From Cryptomeria japonica (Eukaryota; Streptophyta; Pinopsida; Cupressales; Cupressaceae), in contig NC_081414.1 of assembly GCF_030272615.1 (NCBI RefSeq), forward strand, positions 334,559,927 through 334,623,926: a stretch of DNA of 64,000 nt, given 5' to 3'. The stretch's first letter is position 1; every line of letters begins with the position of its first letter. Below are positions 34,238 to 46,792 of the stretch, one piece after another. A program made the position numbers and the translations under genes. The notes beneath the pieces are model-generated. The model saw only the letters and a list, made by a program, of their open reading frames with translations. It was not told the DNA's origin and did not search any database.

Positions 34238-34505
34238 ATTAGTTTAAGTGGGGAAAGGTGCATGTATCTTAAGTTGTTGTTTTAGCAGTAATGATGTTGA
34301 GAAATCTTAGAGGATATAAGTTAGTAATTAGGAGTTTATTTCCGCTTGTGCATTAATGATTTGTAGTCATGTTAATTCAATGTATGTATTTCCTTTAAGA
34401 ATAATGTGATGTTTTATGTCTTTTAATTTTTTTTTTTTATCTCTATGATGTCTAGCTAGGTTGTTAGTTGGCTTTGTTTTATAGGGTTTCTTGGTGAGCG
34501 TTACA

Positions 34506-36658
34506 CAAACAAAGAAAATTTGTAATACAAAGATGTTAAGAAAACATAAAACCTAGAAAACAAATTGAGTTATGTCACAAACATACATATGAAAAAAAGA
34601 AAAATAAAGGAATATATTATATGATGAGAAGAATGAATAGAGAATTTGATTTAGAAAGAACAAACTAATGTATGAAAAATGTGTGACTCAAAATCTATCT
34701 TACGCTATAGCTAGAAATCATGAGAAGAGAATGCATGATTAAAGGCCTATCTTTCTCTATCAATAGGAATCATGAGAATCAACATATCAATTATATTAAT
34801 ATGCTATGTTACCAAGGGATTATGATAATTGACAAAATGAAAGATCACTTAGACTAGCACACTTTATTATGAGGAGATCCAAGATACATAGTGGTGGATG
34901 AAACACTTCTTGTTAATGAATCACCATACTGGCAATTTAATTTGGAAAGCACATTAATAGTGTGCATTTGCACACGTGATTAGAATATTTAAATATTGAC
35001 ATGTATTATGCAAATATTTTAAGGTAGTCTGAAGGGAAAAGAGAGAAGAGAAATCATTAAGATGTGTGCCACTGACTTATGTAAGTGGCACACTGCCATG
35101 ATCCCTAGAATATAGGAAAGGACAAAAGAGATGGAGATGGTTGTGTTGTTGCAAAAGAAGATGGATTATGGTAGCACTTGAAAAATTTTCCCCCATGATA
35201 TGATAGTTGCACAAGTATTATACAATGGGTAATAACACAATAGATGAAGATGGTTCCAAAGACATTGAGAAAGTATGCTCAAGTAGGAGAGAAAGATAGA
35301 GGTAATCTCAATATCATGCATTACTAATCAAAACAATATAGGCAACCTTAATATGACCATATAAGTAGTTTTAATGTCATAATAGAGGAGGTATAGAAAG
35401 GAAGAAAAAGAGTACATAGTATAGAATGAACTAGGTAGAGGTGATTCTTAATGTCCTATATCATGTGAAGAAGAGAAGGGTACATCATTATAAGGATCAA
35501 TGACGGCCCTTGTATCAATATTGTTTTGTGTTTTATCTTGAAATGCTATCTTTAGTTGGTGGAATGGTCTAGAACTTGATGATATGCACGCGTGAAGTAT
35601 TAATTGGTTGTACTTAAAAAATTTCTTACATGTGAGAGGAGGCAAAGTGATCAAGTGGAATTGTACAAGCAAAAATATAATATATTTAGGATGATGAATG
35701 TGTTGTGATTAGAAGTTGTCATCTTATTTGAATAGAATAGAAGAAGGTTGAATATTTTATATAAGTAACATTATTATATTTAATGTTATTTTATTAATAG
35801 AAAGATTAAATAATACAAATAACATTATTCTATTTAAAAAATATGAACTTATTTTAATTTTTTTTTTTGATGATGTAAAAAAAAATATAAAAATAAGAAT
35901 CCTATCAATGAATATAGGCATCGTGACAAAGGAACACAATTTTCTACTCCAAATGAAGTCAACTAAAAGAAATAAAAAAGGGAGGGCAATTGCCTTCTCA
36001 TATGTGACCATTTTCCAAAATGGTAAAAATTGGTAAGCAATTCTTAATAGAAATATGGAATCTACTTTTGCCAAATTATTTTAAGTATTCGTAATTTAAA
36101 ATAAAATAAAATGATAGATCTATTACAATCAGTTTTCAAGATAATTTTTTATTATTTCTATTTTTTCAATTAAAAAATTATATTACTGTCAAATTTTACT
36201 TTTTTGTTCCTCTAATGAAACATTCACCATAACCCAAAGGCCCTTCACCAAGTTGTGTATAAAAATGAATGCTAGTAGTTATATAAATTTAAAATTTATT
36301 AATTTGAGATAAAAATATATTTAATTTATATATATGATTGTATATAATTTTTTTATTTAAATGCCATTTTATTTAATGATCAAATAATTAGTAATTAAAT
36401 TTAATAATATTTAAATTTTCATTTACTAAACAAAGATAATTATCTCATAGATATTTTTAAATGTGAAACCATAACTACTTCTACACAGATACTTTAGCTC
36501 TTCATATCTTGTTAGAGTTAATCAATTTTTTATACAATAACATATGATTTTTCGTTAAATAGATATTTAAGTCATTTGATATCATGTTTAAATTGATTAG
36601 TAATCTTGCTTAAATTTTTTTAAATCACCTTTTATGTAGTAATGTATAATTGTTAAAA
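34506..36658. other. AT-rich stretch between two repeat families, no gene recognised
   Basis: The sequence is very AT-rich with long A and T runs. Around 35857-36080, read on the minus strand, it ends TTTTACATCATC followed by poly(A), which resembles a LINE 3' end. No domain was recognised in the short frames, and no RNA gene was seen. Confidence 0.4.
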
Positions 36659-37394
36659 TGTAATACCTCTCTCATGATGATATTTTATTTTATTTTTACC
36701 TAGTTTGACTCTGGTTGACTTTTTCAGTTGGTTATGTGATTGGGTGATACTCTATGTTGTGATGACTTTTATCATGATACTATGCTATGATCTTCTGGTT
36801 TAATAAATGTTGGTTATGCATTATTTTTTTATGGATGTTTAGATGTTAGATTTTATGCTTATGTACTGACCATGGACTAAAATATTTATGAGATGTAATA
36901 GGTATCAGATTTTGATGTATGTGTTTGATTTTGTATGGGGTGCGAGGGGATGATCTTCTACCACTTTTTTCAGAGAGACACATAATGTCATGATTCTCCC
37001 CTTCACTGGTGTGTGTGTATTTCTTGCTTATATGTATGTTGTTGGTATATATGCTTTTCTCGATGATGTAGGATTGTAGGTACAAGGCATAGAATCCACC
37101 CAGTTCTCAGGTCTAAGCGTGCCTACATGATCCCGATGGAAGTTGTGGGAGATAGCATAAAGCCTGATGCCCATACCCATAGTTCTGCTCGGTCATAGGG
37201 CAATGTTCTCTGTATAGTGTCAACCCAATCAGATTGCCACATAGGCAAAAAAATCCGATACCTTGGTATGTTGTGTTATGCCCTTGTTGGTCTTCATGGG
37301 GGTTTATTGTGCTTTTGTGTTGGTAGAATTTATTTGTTAATTTATTTAAAGTTTTATTCTTTTTAGAGATTAAATTATTTATTTGCTTATGAAT

Positions 37395-37416
37395 TATATA
37401 TATATATATATATATA
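37395..37416. repeat. (TA)n microsatellite
   Basis: About eleven TA units lie inside family R copy 2. Confidence 0.85.
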
Positions 37417-38359
37417 CACACTTTTATAATTGTTAATGAATTAATGTTAATGTTTTAATAAATTAATTTAATATTAGTGCTTAAGTTAATAAAGTAGGAT
37501 AAAAGCTTTTATTGTTGGATTAAACTAATATTAGTGTTTTGTATAATTAAATTAATATAAAAGCATTTAAAAAAAAATTAAGTTGCTCTAATTAAAGAAA
37601 TAAATTAATGCATGAAATTATTGTGATGTATTCAAAATTAAATTTATTGAAAAAGATTTTTGGGAAAAATTATTTTGGGGTGTAATTAAGATTTTGTCGG
37701 GGAGTGTTTCCAGGAGTTACAATGGGGAATGTAATAGATTATCTTTTGGGGGGGAGATTTTGTAGAAAAGGGAGATCATGCATTATGGGTAGGGGGATGG
37801 TTTTGTTGTTTGGTTCTGGAAAATTGATTGTTTTGGGGGAAAAGAAAATTCTCGGCAAGAGAAAATTTTTGGGTAGAAGTTTTGGTTGGCTTTTTGGGTT
37901 GCTATGTGTCGGGTGTTGGACTTGGTGGCTTGATCTATGAGAATTCTCTACCAAGAGTGTGTTTGAAGGTAGGGGTTTAAAAACCCATAGTTGTGTGCAT
38001 TTAATTTTTTGGAATCAAATTCTTGCCTGTTGGGCTTTTTGGAAGTTGATTTCATTCTGGAAAATTTTCCTGTGTAAAAATTGAGTCTATGAATGGGGGT
38101 TTGGTTTGTGATTTTATTGTTAATGTTAGAGTTAAAAGAATGCCTTGATTTAATTCTGAAAGTTTTATCTAGAGTCAAAGAAATTTCTTTATGTTTCAAA
38201 AATCCTTGTCTCTGGAAATTTTTATTTATATATTTTGTTGATGAAATGTTGTGCAAAATACAAATATATGAGTTTTGAATGGATTGCATAAATCCCGTTA
38301 AATTGATTATTGGAGTTCTGGTTTTCATCAAGTTTTTTTATATATAATATTGATTGTGT

Positions 38360-38388
<29 letters not shown>
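38360..38388. repeat. (TA)n microsatellite
   Basis: About fourteen TA units are followed directly by a GC-rich segment with repeated CCCACAG/CCCATAG-GTGG words. Confidence 0.85.
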
Positions 38389-38392
<4 letters not shown>

Positions 38393-39096
38393 TTTGATCT
38401 GGTCGTGGGGAGTCGAGGCTCAACTCATGGACCAACAAGGGAGCCCATAGTTGTGGTACCCCACAGTCGTGGAAGCCCACGGCCATGGGAAAATTTATTC
38501 CTGCAGATAGTTAGATGTATCCTCCTATTAAAATTTCATTTTTGCTATGCTATTTTCGTTTGGTGAATCAAATATATAAAAATGAATGTATTTAGAATAA
38601 TACATTATTGTTTAAGTGTAAGTCGAATAACTAAGTATTTTATTATTTTAGAAATGTTTTGAGGTAATTATCAATAATGGGGTATTGTTTTGATTTATTA
38701 GTTACCTATCCAAAGTTTTTATTGAAAAATGGTTAAAGGGGAATGTGATTATTTTCTTTGTATTTTAATGTTAATTAATTATGTTCATGGATTTTTAGAA
38801 AGATAAACTTGTATTTTATTTTATGAGTTTGTTATGAATTTGTTTGAAGTATGCACTCATCTTTTCTATCTTTATGGATCCATTGAGTGAGTTGACCCGT
38901 GCTATTAATTGTAAACCTCTAGTTTGTTCATTCCCTTGTAGAGGTTGTAAGTGGCCAAGTGTATAGCAGATGTCCTTTGGAATTCTATGTGGTGATTATT
39001 GGCCTATGTGGATTTTATGTTATTTCTAGGTAACCTTGGAGTAGGTTAGTGTCATCAAGGGAGAGTGGATTCCAAGTGGGAACTAGGGCCCAAAGT

Positions 39097-39392
39097 GGCT
39101 GCCGGGATAACCCATTGGAAGTTTGCTTAATAAGTGATAACATAATAATGTATTAGGGGGTTGGATAGCTTATAACATTAAACAAGATTAATTGTACTCC
39201 GCTCATGGTTGAGTGCTTGTATAGACTTAGGATGCAGTGGGAAGGCTTGGAATGACATGATCAACTACCTTGTCTTCTTGAAAGGTAAGTTAGCACTGCA
39301 TGAGACTTTAATGGGGGTCGAGGGTCGGGAGAGGCTGCCAGGATAACCCAGGATGGGGGTCGGAGCATATGGAAACCTGTCAGGATAACCCA
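39097..39392. repeat. Repeated GGCTGCCAGGATAACCCA motif
   Basis: The motif occurs at 39097-39114, 39333-39350 and, changed, at 39376-39392. The last two belong to a 42-bp tandem unit starting ATGGGGGTCG (39311 and 39353). A related form occurs in copy 1 at about 25502. Confidence 0.7.
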
Positions 39393-39509
39393 TATCAAGC
39401 TATGTGATGACACTCTTCCCTTGTGTACACTAGTGTCCAATTTGTGTTGTAGCACTTGGAACATTCTTGTTGGAGTTGTATGTATGTATGTATGCTACGT
39501 GGTTACCCA

Positions 39510-40891
39510 TGCTGGCATTTGCATGATGATTGCATTGATGAACTATTGTGTTGTCATTGATGTCAATTGCAATCAATAGTTAAGCCAGTGAAGAAAACCG
39601 GTATTACTTTAGAAGCAGTGAGATCAACCGATAACCCTACCTATTGATGTTCCAAACCCTAACCGATGGAGCTTAGTGAATTAGTTGTGTTGATCTATGA
39701 TCAAATGGTGATCGGAGGTGATCATGCCACATATGCATGATGCACGTGATGAGTTTCAAAGTTGTTTTGGTGCGTAGAGATAATGGTTTATTTTGGGAGT
39801 GAGCGAATACATTGCATGTAGAGGAAACCACGTGATGAGTTACAAGATTCGATGAAGCGATGATCAAGGAGAGGTTGGGGTTGTCTTGTACAATGTGAAA
39901 TGATTTCTATATAATCTAACGGTCATGTTTGAACAAATTTGTTTGTAATCTCTATGAGATCTTAGGTTTGTGATGTGTTACTGACCTATTGTTTTGCTTA
40001 TAAGGTCGATGAGTTGTTTTGTTGTAGTGTTGGCAATTTTGGTTAAGTGTCAGTGTGATTGATTGCCTAACCAAAAAGAGTATCTGCAGTATGTGTGAAG
40101 GCAGATAGGAGCATGAAAAGGATCTGATCAAGCAGAGTTGTGTTATTTACTAGATCAACAAAAACCTGTTGTTCTCTAACAATTACAACAGTTAAATCCC
40201 TTAACCGGGTAAGCTTTAATAGGCTTAGTGCTATCTAAATCCTCTAACCAGGTGATCCATTAGCTTATATTTCAAATCCTTTATCGAGGTTACTCCTAAT
40301 AGAGTTTTTCTTTTAACGGGGCATTATAATCAATCCCTTAACCGTGTGGTCCTTAACCAACTGTATCTGTTCCTAACAGGACATTTTGTAAAGCTTTAAC
40401 AGGGTTGGCCCCTAATAGGGTGAACTTTAGAAGAGTTCAAAATACTTGTGGGTATTCATCCCCATCATGGTTTTTCCCATTTGGGTTTCCACGTCAAAAA
40501 TCATTGTGTCAAGTGGTGAATGGTTTTTGTTGTTATGTTTTTTATATGGTTAATTTGCTTAACTGTTAAATCCACTTAGTTATGTTAAGATGACCGACAA
40601 TAATATGAAATGAGCTTTTACTATTGCTAGTAAAGTGGTTTGATGTTTTGGTTTAATGGTTTGAGAATTTCAAAGCTGTTACACTATTATTTTGTTATGT
40701 CAGTAAACCAGTTAACTTGACAGTGTAGTTGCAGTTTGTTGTTCAGTGTTTGAACCAGTTAGTTCAGAGATTGATTTATGAGTGGTTTTTGGAGTTTGGT
40801 GAAAGTTTTGTATGTTATTATATCTATTGATTCACACACCCCCCCCGGCCTCAGTAGTTATTCAGATCCTTATTGATTCATCATATCATCA
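39510..40891 (+). repeat. 5' LTR of copia element A
   Basis: It starts TGCTGGCATTTGCATG (a mutated TGTTGG) and ends TCATATCATCA before the primer-binding site. It contains periodic TAACCGGGT / TAACCAGGTGA / TAACAGGGT motifs (40195-40420), the hairpin core near 40467-40492 and a C8 tract near 40839-40846. Confidence 0.9.
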
Positions 40892-40905
40892 ATTGGTATT
40901 AGAAC
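40892..40905 (+). promoter_or_regulatory. Primer-binding site of copia element A
   Basis: It reads ATTGGTATTAGAAC, with two transitions relative to ATTGGTATCAGAGC, directly after the 5' LTR. Confidence 0.8.
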
Positions 40906-40961
40906 ATTTCAGGTCCTCTAGTGTCTAAGCCTAACAACTTGAGGTAAAGATCTAAAAGAAC

Positions 40962-41978
40962 ATGATGAAGAAATAAGGTCCAAAGTTTAATAGGAAAAAC
41001 TGAAGAATATGGAGTGATAGGATGAAGATCTATATCAAGAGTCTAGGAAGTCAATACTGTGAACATGTTGTTACCAAATATACCTTACCTAGTGGGATTA
41101 TATTTGATGATCAAAAGAAGGAGAAACAAGAGAATAATCAAGCATTGGAGGCCATTACAAGTTCCTTGTTTGATTCAAAGTATGTTGATTTCCATGGTTT
41201 GGAGACTTATTATGATGTGTGGAAGAAACTTGAGGATATCTATAGCGGTGATGAGCATGTGAAAATTTCCAAATAAGAGAGTCTGAGAGGTAAATTTGAT
41301 GACATGCGGATGGCTGAAGGTGAGAATATTCAACAGTATGGTCAAAGGATCAAGGAGATTGTCAGTGATATCAAAAGTACTAGTGGTAAAGTGCAGGATA
41401 CCATAGTGGTTAGTAAGGTGTTGATAACCCTTCTACTGGTCTATGCTATCTGAGTTGCAGCCATTCAGGAATTAAAGTCTATTGATAAAACAAAGGTAAC
41501 TCTTGACTCCATCATTGGTAAACTTGCTGCATTTGAATTAAATGGATATGATGGTAGTGCTTAGAAATCTGAATTTGCATTTAGAGCTTTAGTTTTTAAT
41601 CCACCTGTGAGTAAAAGTAGAGAAGCCAGTCATAGTTATGAGTCTAGATCCAACAGAGAAGTTGATGATGAAGACAGTCTGATCAAGCTTGAAGTATTGT
41701 TGGCCAAACGGTTACCCAGAGGTACCGATAAGTACAAAGGTAAATTACCTTTGAAGTGTTTTGCATGTAATCGGATTGGACATATTGTTGCTAACTGTCC
41801 TAATGGAGACAATGAGCATAAACGAGAGAAGTACAAGAAGTACAAAGGAAAAAGTAAAAGAGATTTCCTCATTGCAGTTGATGGTGGAATCACTGATAAG
41901 GAATCTAAGGGAGATGCAAATAAAGACATTGTCTTTGTTTCCATTAAAAAAGATACATTTGATCAAAACTTGCATTAG
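40962..41978 (+). pseudogene. Copia element A gag
   Basis: The ATG at 40962 opens a frame homologous to element B's Gag (MMKREGPKFNK) but with early stops in the first 20 codons. The capsid region continues with RMKIYIKSLGSQYCE and VWKKLEDIYSGDEHVK, then a stop at about 41275. After further breaks, the frame at 41607-41978 holds the zinc knuckle CFACNRIGHIVANC, intact for CX2CX4HX4C. It is decayed and cannot produce a full protein. Confidence 0.82.
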
Positions 41979-41986
41979 TTTCTCAT

Positions 41987-42178
41987 ATGGATAGTTCTAA
42001 TGATTGGATTATAGAAAGTGGCTGTTCACACCACATGATCGATGATAGAAGTAAATTTCTTAATTTTAAGGAATTTAATGGAGGAGTTGTGAGATTTGGA
42101 AATGACTCACCCTCCATGGTAAAAGGAAAGGGAATCATTTCTCTTAATGGAAAGAGCAGTGCAAATGATGTCTACTAG
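41987..42178 (+). pseudogene. Copia element A protease
   Basis: The frame contains WIIESGCSHHMID in place of WIIDSGCSHHMTG. The catalytic aspartate of the D-S-G triad is glutamate here, and no aspartic protease is expected to work with that. A TAG replaces the tryptophan of the following VYWVEGLKHN segment (41176-equivalent position 42178). Confidence 0.78.
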
Positions 42179-42199
42179 GTTGAAGGATTAAAGCACAAT

Positions 42200-43553
42200 C
42201 TTTTGAGTGCCGTTCAACTCAATGACAAAGGTTATCCACTGGAATTCAAGAATGGAATGTGCAAAATCTATGGAAGAAAAGGTGAACTAATTGCAACCAA
42301 CAAGTAGACAAAAGGTAACTTGTTTCACCTGAATCCTAAAGTCAACAACTGTTTAATTGCTAAAGTAGATGATAGTTGGCTTTGGCATCAAAGATTTTTT
42401 CATATAAATTTGATAACATTGTCAAAGTCAGTTGGACAAACCAGTGAATGCTCTATGTAAGGAATGTCAGTTAGTAAAGATGACATCCTCAACTTTTAAG
42501 AGCAAATCTTTCTCGGTAGAACATTTGCTAGATTTGGCTCATACAGACCTCTGTGGACCAATAAGGACTAGAAGTATTTAAGGTGATCGGTATTCTATGA
42601 TTTTCAATGATGATTGCTCAAGAATGATTTGGGTCACATTATTGAAGGACAAAACCAAAGCCTTTAGCAAGTTCAAGGCATTCAGGGCCTTAGCTGAAAA
42701 GGAAAGTGGTAAGAAGATAAAGTGTCCGAGAACCGATCAAGGTGGTGAATTTACTTCAGATGAATTCACTGAATATTATGAAGACAATATAATTAAGAGG
42801 CAACTTTATGCACCTAGGACACCGCAACAAAATGGTATTGCAGAGAGGAACAATCGGTCAGTTGTTGAAGCAACTAGAACTATCCTAATATAAGGAGGTG
42901 TAGCGAAAAATTTCTGGAGAGAAGTTGTCAGCACAGTTGTATACACTATAAATTGGATATTGGTTAAAAGAGGTAAGGATAAAACTCCTTATGAATACTG
43001 GTATGGTAGGTCACCTAATGTCAGTTATTTTAAGATTTTTGGCATTAAATATTTTATCAAGAGAGGTGACTATGTTGGTAAGTTTGATGCTAAGAGTGAT
43101 GAAGGCATATTTCTTGGTTACTCTACCAAGAGTAAAGCCTACAAATGTTACAACAACCAGACAAAGAGAATCATTGAAAGTGTTGATGTCCGAGTGGTTG
43201 AGTGTCCTGAAGATACAGGAGAAACTGGTGAGGAGAAAAAGGAAGATGAACCTTACATTGTGATTTTGGAACCAGAACCGGTGAAGCCAGAAGTTGTTGA
43301 AATGAATACTATTGCAGTACTGGTTCAACCAGAACATGTAGATTTTGTAGAAGATGAAGATAATGAGGAAGAAGAACCTGAAGATAATGATCATGTTATT
43401 CCAAGGTATGCAAGACTCAATCATGATCCTGACCAGATTATTGGAGATAAAGATGTTGGAGTGTTAACCAGAAGAAGAATAAGAGATAATTCTTGTATGA
43501 TCTCTACTATTGAGCGTATAACAATGAAGGAAGCCTTTGGAGATGATCACTAG
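42200..43553 (+). pseudogene. Copia element A integrase and acidic linker
   Basis: GAG-pre-integrase is visible as a broken WLWHQRFFHINFD segment near 42375-42415. The core at 42597-42893 has DDCSRMIWVTLLKDKTKAF, KCPRTDQGGEFTSDEF and TPQQNGIAERNNRSVVEA, keeping the integrase core acidic residues. The C-terminal part from 42960 has TPYEYWYGRSPNVSYFKIFG and GIFLGYSTKSKAYKC. An acidic linker (DEDNEEEEPEDND) and DQIIGDKDVGVLTRR follow. A TAA occurs at about 42578 after RTRS-I, and another stop at about 42891. Confidence 0.82.
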
Positions 43554-43559
43554 ATCAAA

Positions 43560-44113
43560 GCTATGGAAGGGGAGCTTGACCAAATTGAGAAGAACAATAC
43601 CCTAATACCCAGACCGGTAAAAAAAATGTAATTGGTACTAAATGGGTATTCAGGAATAAACTGAATGAGGATGGAGTAGTAGTCAGAAACAAAGCAAGAT
43701 TGGTATGCAAAGGTTATGCATGGGAAGAAGGAGAAGACTATGGTGAGACATTTGCACTAGTTGCTATATTAGAAGGTGTTAGGACTCTACTTGTATTTGC
43801 AGCATATAGGGGATTCAAAGTATATCAGATGGATGTGAAGTCAACATTTCTAAATGTAATACTGGAAGAAGAAGTATACATTGAACAACCTGATGGTTAT
43901 GCTTTGACAGATGTAAATGATATGACATGTAGACTACACAAGGTACTATACAATTTGAAGCAAGCACCAAGAGAATGGTATGAAAGACTACATTCACACC
44001 TGATGAAGATAGGTTTTCAGTGAACCAGTGAAGACAACAATATATATCTCAAGACTGAAGGAGATAAGATAATGGTTAGTGAAGTGTTTGTGGATGATAT
44101 CATTTGTGGAGGA
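43560..44113 (+). pseudogene. Copia element A reverse transcriptase, 5' part
   Basis: It contains GTKWVFRNKLNEDG, LVCKGYAWEEGEDYGETFA, YQMDVKSTFLNV with the first catalytic aspartate, and [19 protein letters not shown] stop interrupts near 44021. It ends with VFVDDIICGG, the active-site pair, exactly where element B is inserted (44114). The rest of the domain resumes at 51396. Confidence 0.85.
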
Positions 44114-45531
44114 TGTTGGCATATGATGAACTGGTATGATGATAATGTATGTTGTCATTGATGTCAATAAGTGCAGGTGAACCGGTATGAAGATTGGAAG
44201 AATTTTTTATTGATGTTCAAGTAGGAGAACTGATATGAAGAGATGAAGTGGACCGGTGTCAGGGTTTCGCTAAGTGTGACTACCAGTTGGTAGTCTCAAC
44301 TCTAGGGTTTTCGATTTGGAATCTATCTCGTGCGATGCAACCAGTGACATTCTGTGATGAGTTAGCTAAGAGATAAGGATGAGATCGAGATGCCACGTCA
44401 GTTTTGTGCATGTAAAGGATTTCCTTGAGGATCTTGCATGTGAAGATCGATTGCATTAAATGTCTACCTCGGGAATGAACATTCTTATTAGTGGAATGTG
44501 AAGAGAGCGTGATGGGTTACTGATTTCCATATGCAGTGAAGAAAGAATGATGCAAAATGACTTGTGATCTATTTGAGATTGTTTTATTCTATGCAAAGTG
44601 TTTGAACGGTCAGGATTGGACCGCTTGTAATTGTAAACCTAAAATATTTAGGGTTTAGGGTTTATGATACTGACCTAATTGTTGTCTATAAGGTTGATGA
44701 TGTTTTTTATTGTTTGTGTTGGCAAATGTTGTGTTTGTATCCGAGTGATGAGATACTTGCCAAACCAGTGAGTGGAAAACTGCAGAGTGTGATTGCAGAG
44801 TAGAGGAGCTGAAAAGGATCTGCCTTAGCATGTAGTTCGGTTATCAAATGAGAGCTTTACCTGTTGTCTTCTAACCATTTCAACAGTAGGAAAATCCCTT
44901 TATCGGGTAGCTTTAATAGGATTATTGCAAATCCTCTAACCAGGTGACTCAAGCTCATTGAGTTCTTCAAATCCTCTAGCAAGGTAACCTTTAACAGGGT
45001 ATATAGCCATCCCTTAATCAAGTGATCTTTAATAGGATTGGTTCCTAGTAGAACCTTATTGTAAAGTCTTTAACCAAACTAGGCTCCTAACAGAGCAAGC
45101 TTCAAAAGAGTTCAAAAATAAGCTTGTGGGTATTCATCCCCACCGTGGTTTTTCCCATTTGGGTTTCCACATGAAAAATTTGTGTGTCATGAGTTGTACA
45201 TTTTTCATGTGATGATTAAGCAATCTTTGTTTAGGTGAATATGCATGCAAAGCTAATGGTTATGGTATTACTGATACAACATATGCATGAGTATATTGGT
45301 GAAGTAGCTATCAAGTGTTGAATGTTATTTAAAGTATTCAGTTTTACTGGTTTAGCTGTTTGAAGTCTTACTGTGTTTAACCGGTATTTCCATGGTTAAT
45401 TTCAGTGATGAAGACAACCGGTTAGCATTGTTTTAACTTGATGAGCTGTTGAGAAGTTTTTGTATGTACTGATTCATGCCCCCCCCCTCTTAGTACCGAT
45501 TAGGGTATTTTTTGTTCATTATTATTCATCA
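44114..45531 (+). repeat. 5' LTR of copia element B
   Basis: It starts TGTTGGCATATGATGAAC and ends TTATTATTCATCA. It carries the TAACCAGGTGA-type periodic motifs (44880-45090), the hairpin core at 45145-45170 and a C9 tract at 45479-45487. Element B's promoter and RNA ends would be here. Confidence 0.94.
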
Positions 45532-45545
45532 ATTGGTATCAGAGC
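45532..45545 (+). promoter_or_regulatory. Primer-binding site of copia element B
   Basis: It reads ATTGGTATCAGAGC, the unmutated complement to the initiator tRNA-Met 3' end, immediately after the 5' LTR. Confidence 0.92.
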
Positions 45546-45602
45546 AACTCCAGGTCCTCAGTGATATAAGTTTAACCGCTTGAGGTAAAAGATCCTTCTT
45601 TA

Positions 45603-46765
45603 ATGATGAAGAGGGAAGGTCCTAAGTTCAATAAAGATAACTTCAAAATATGGAAGGATAGAATGAAGATTTATATCAAGAGTTTGGGTTCTCAACACTG
45701 GAGCTATGTTGAGACTGTCTATGTTATCCCCACTGGCACTCTAATTGATGATCAGAAAAGAGAGATTAGAGAAAATGGGCAAGTCATGGAAGCCCTTATT
45801 AGTAGCTAGTCCGATATTGAGTTCATTGATGTACAAGATAAGGACACTCCTAAGGATGTATGGGACACTCTAGAAACCATTTATGGTGGTTATGAGCATG
45901 TCAAGCAATCTAAGGAAGAGAGCCTTAGAGGAAATTCTAAAGACATGAGGATGGTTGAAGGAGAGACCATTCAACAATATGGCATAAGGATCAAGACTGT
46001 GGTCGGAGATATCAAGAGCACTGGTGGAGCAATTGATGATGCCACTGTTGTCAATAAAGTCTTGAGATCATTGTTACCGGTCTATGCAATTAGAGTTGCT
46101 TCTATTCAGGAGCTAAGGTCTATTGACAAACCAAGGTATCGTTAGACTCTATCATTACAAAGTTGACTGCATATGAGTTGAATAGCTATGATGCCAGTGT
46201 TCAGAAGACTGAGTCGGCCTTTAGAGCATCTGTTGCACCAACCAGAAAAGGAAAAGAAGTAAGTACCAGTTATGAATACAAGCAATGCAAAGATATGGAC
46301 CATGAAGAGATTCTGATGGAGTTTGAAGCTCTTCTTGCCAAGAGAATTCCAAAAGGCACCGAAAAATACAAAGGTAAGTTTCCTTTAAAATGTTTTTCCT
46401 GTAATAAGATAGGACATATAGCTATTAACTATCCTAACAATGACAATAAGGATAAACTGGAGAGGTTTAGAAAGTATAAAGGAGGAGGTAGGAGAAATTG
46501 TCTTGTTGCAGTGGATGAAGGTGTTACTGATGAAGAACCTGAGGATGAAGAGAATGAGGACATAGTGTTTGTAGCTATAAAGGAAGAAGTGTCTGACAAG
46601 AAATCCATTGTCTCTCGCATTGACAACTCTAATGAGTGGATTATTGATAGTGGGTGTTCTCACCACATGACTGGTGACCGGAGAAAGTTTTTGTCTCTAG
46701 AAGAATATGATGGAGGTGTTGTCTGGTTTGGCAACGATGCACCATGCTTGGTGAAAGGTAAATGA
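45603..46765 (+). pseudogene. Copia element B Gag and protease
   Basis: The ATG at 45603, about 60 bases after the primer-binding site, starts MMKREGPKFNKDNFKIWKDR. The capsid has DVWDTLETIYGGYEHVKQ, with a TAG at about 45808 and a frameshift near 46140. The zinc knuckle CFSCNKIGHIAINY has lost its last cysteine to tyrosine. Protease keeps WIIDSGCSHHMTG with the catalytic D-S-G, and ends at a TGA at about 46763 where the family has GKGSISL. Gag assembles the particle and protease matures it; this copy needs several corrections to be coding. Confidence 0.88.
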
Positions 46766-46792
46766 TCCATCTCACTGAATGGAAAGAGGAGT

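Larger units (their letters stand above)
25430..34505. repeat. Old LTR-like repeat (family R, copy 1) split by copia element 1
   Basis: Sequence at about 25430-26549 and 34238-34505 is homologous to the repeat at 36659-54614. Shared parts include CCCAAAAGTGGCTGCCAGG (25495), the GGGAAGGCTTG segment, the CCACATGGTTGGGTGG segment (about 26066), CTTGTGCATTAA and the terminal GGGTTTCTTGG.GAGCGTTACA. The two halves rejoin across the ATTAG duplication of copia element 1. The left end was not identified; 25057-25430 may also belong to it. No coding region was recognised. Confidence 0.55.

Noticed and set aside
37113-38331. Several open frames of 70-127 codons in the T-rich part of family R
   Set aside because: They have low-complexity composition, no motif, and lie in a repeat bounded by target duplications.
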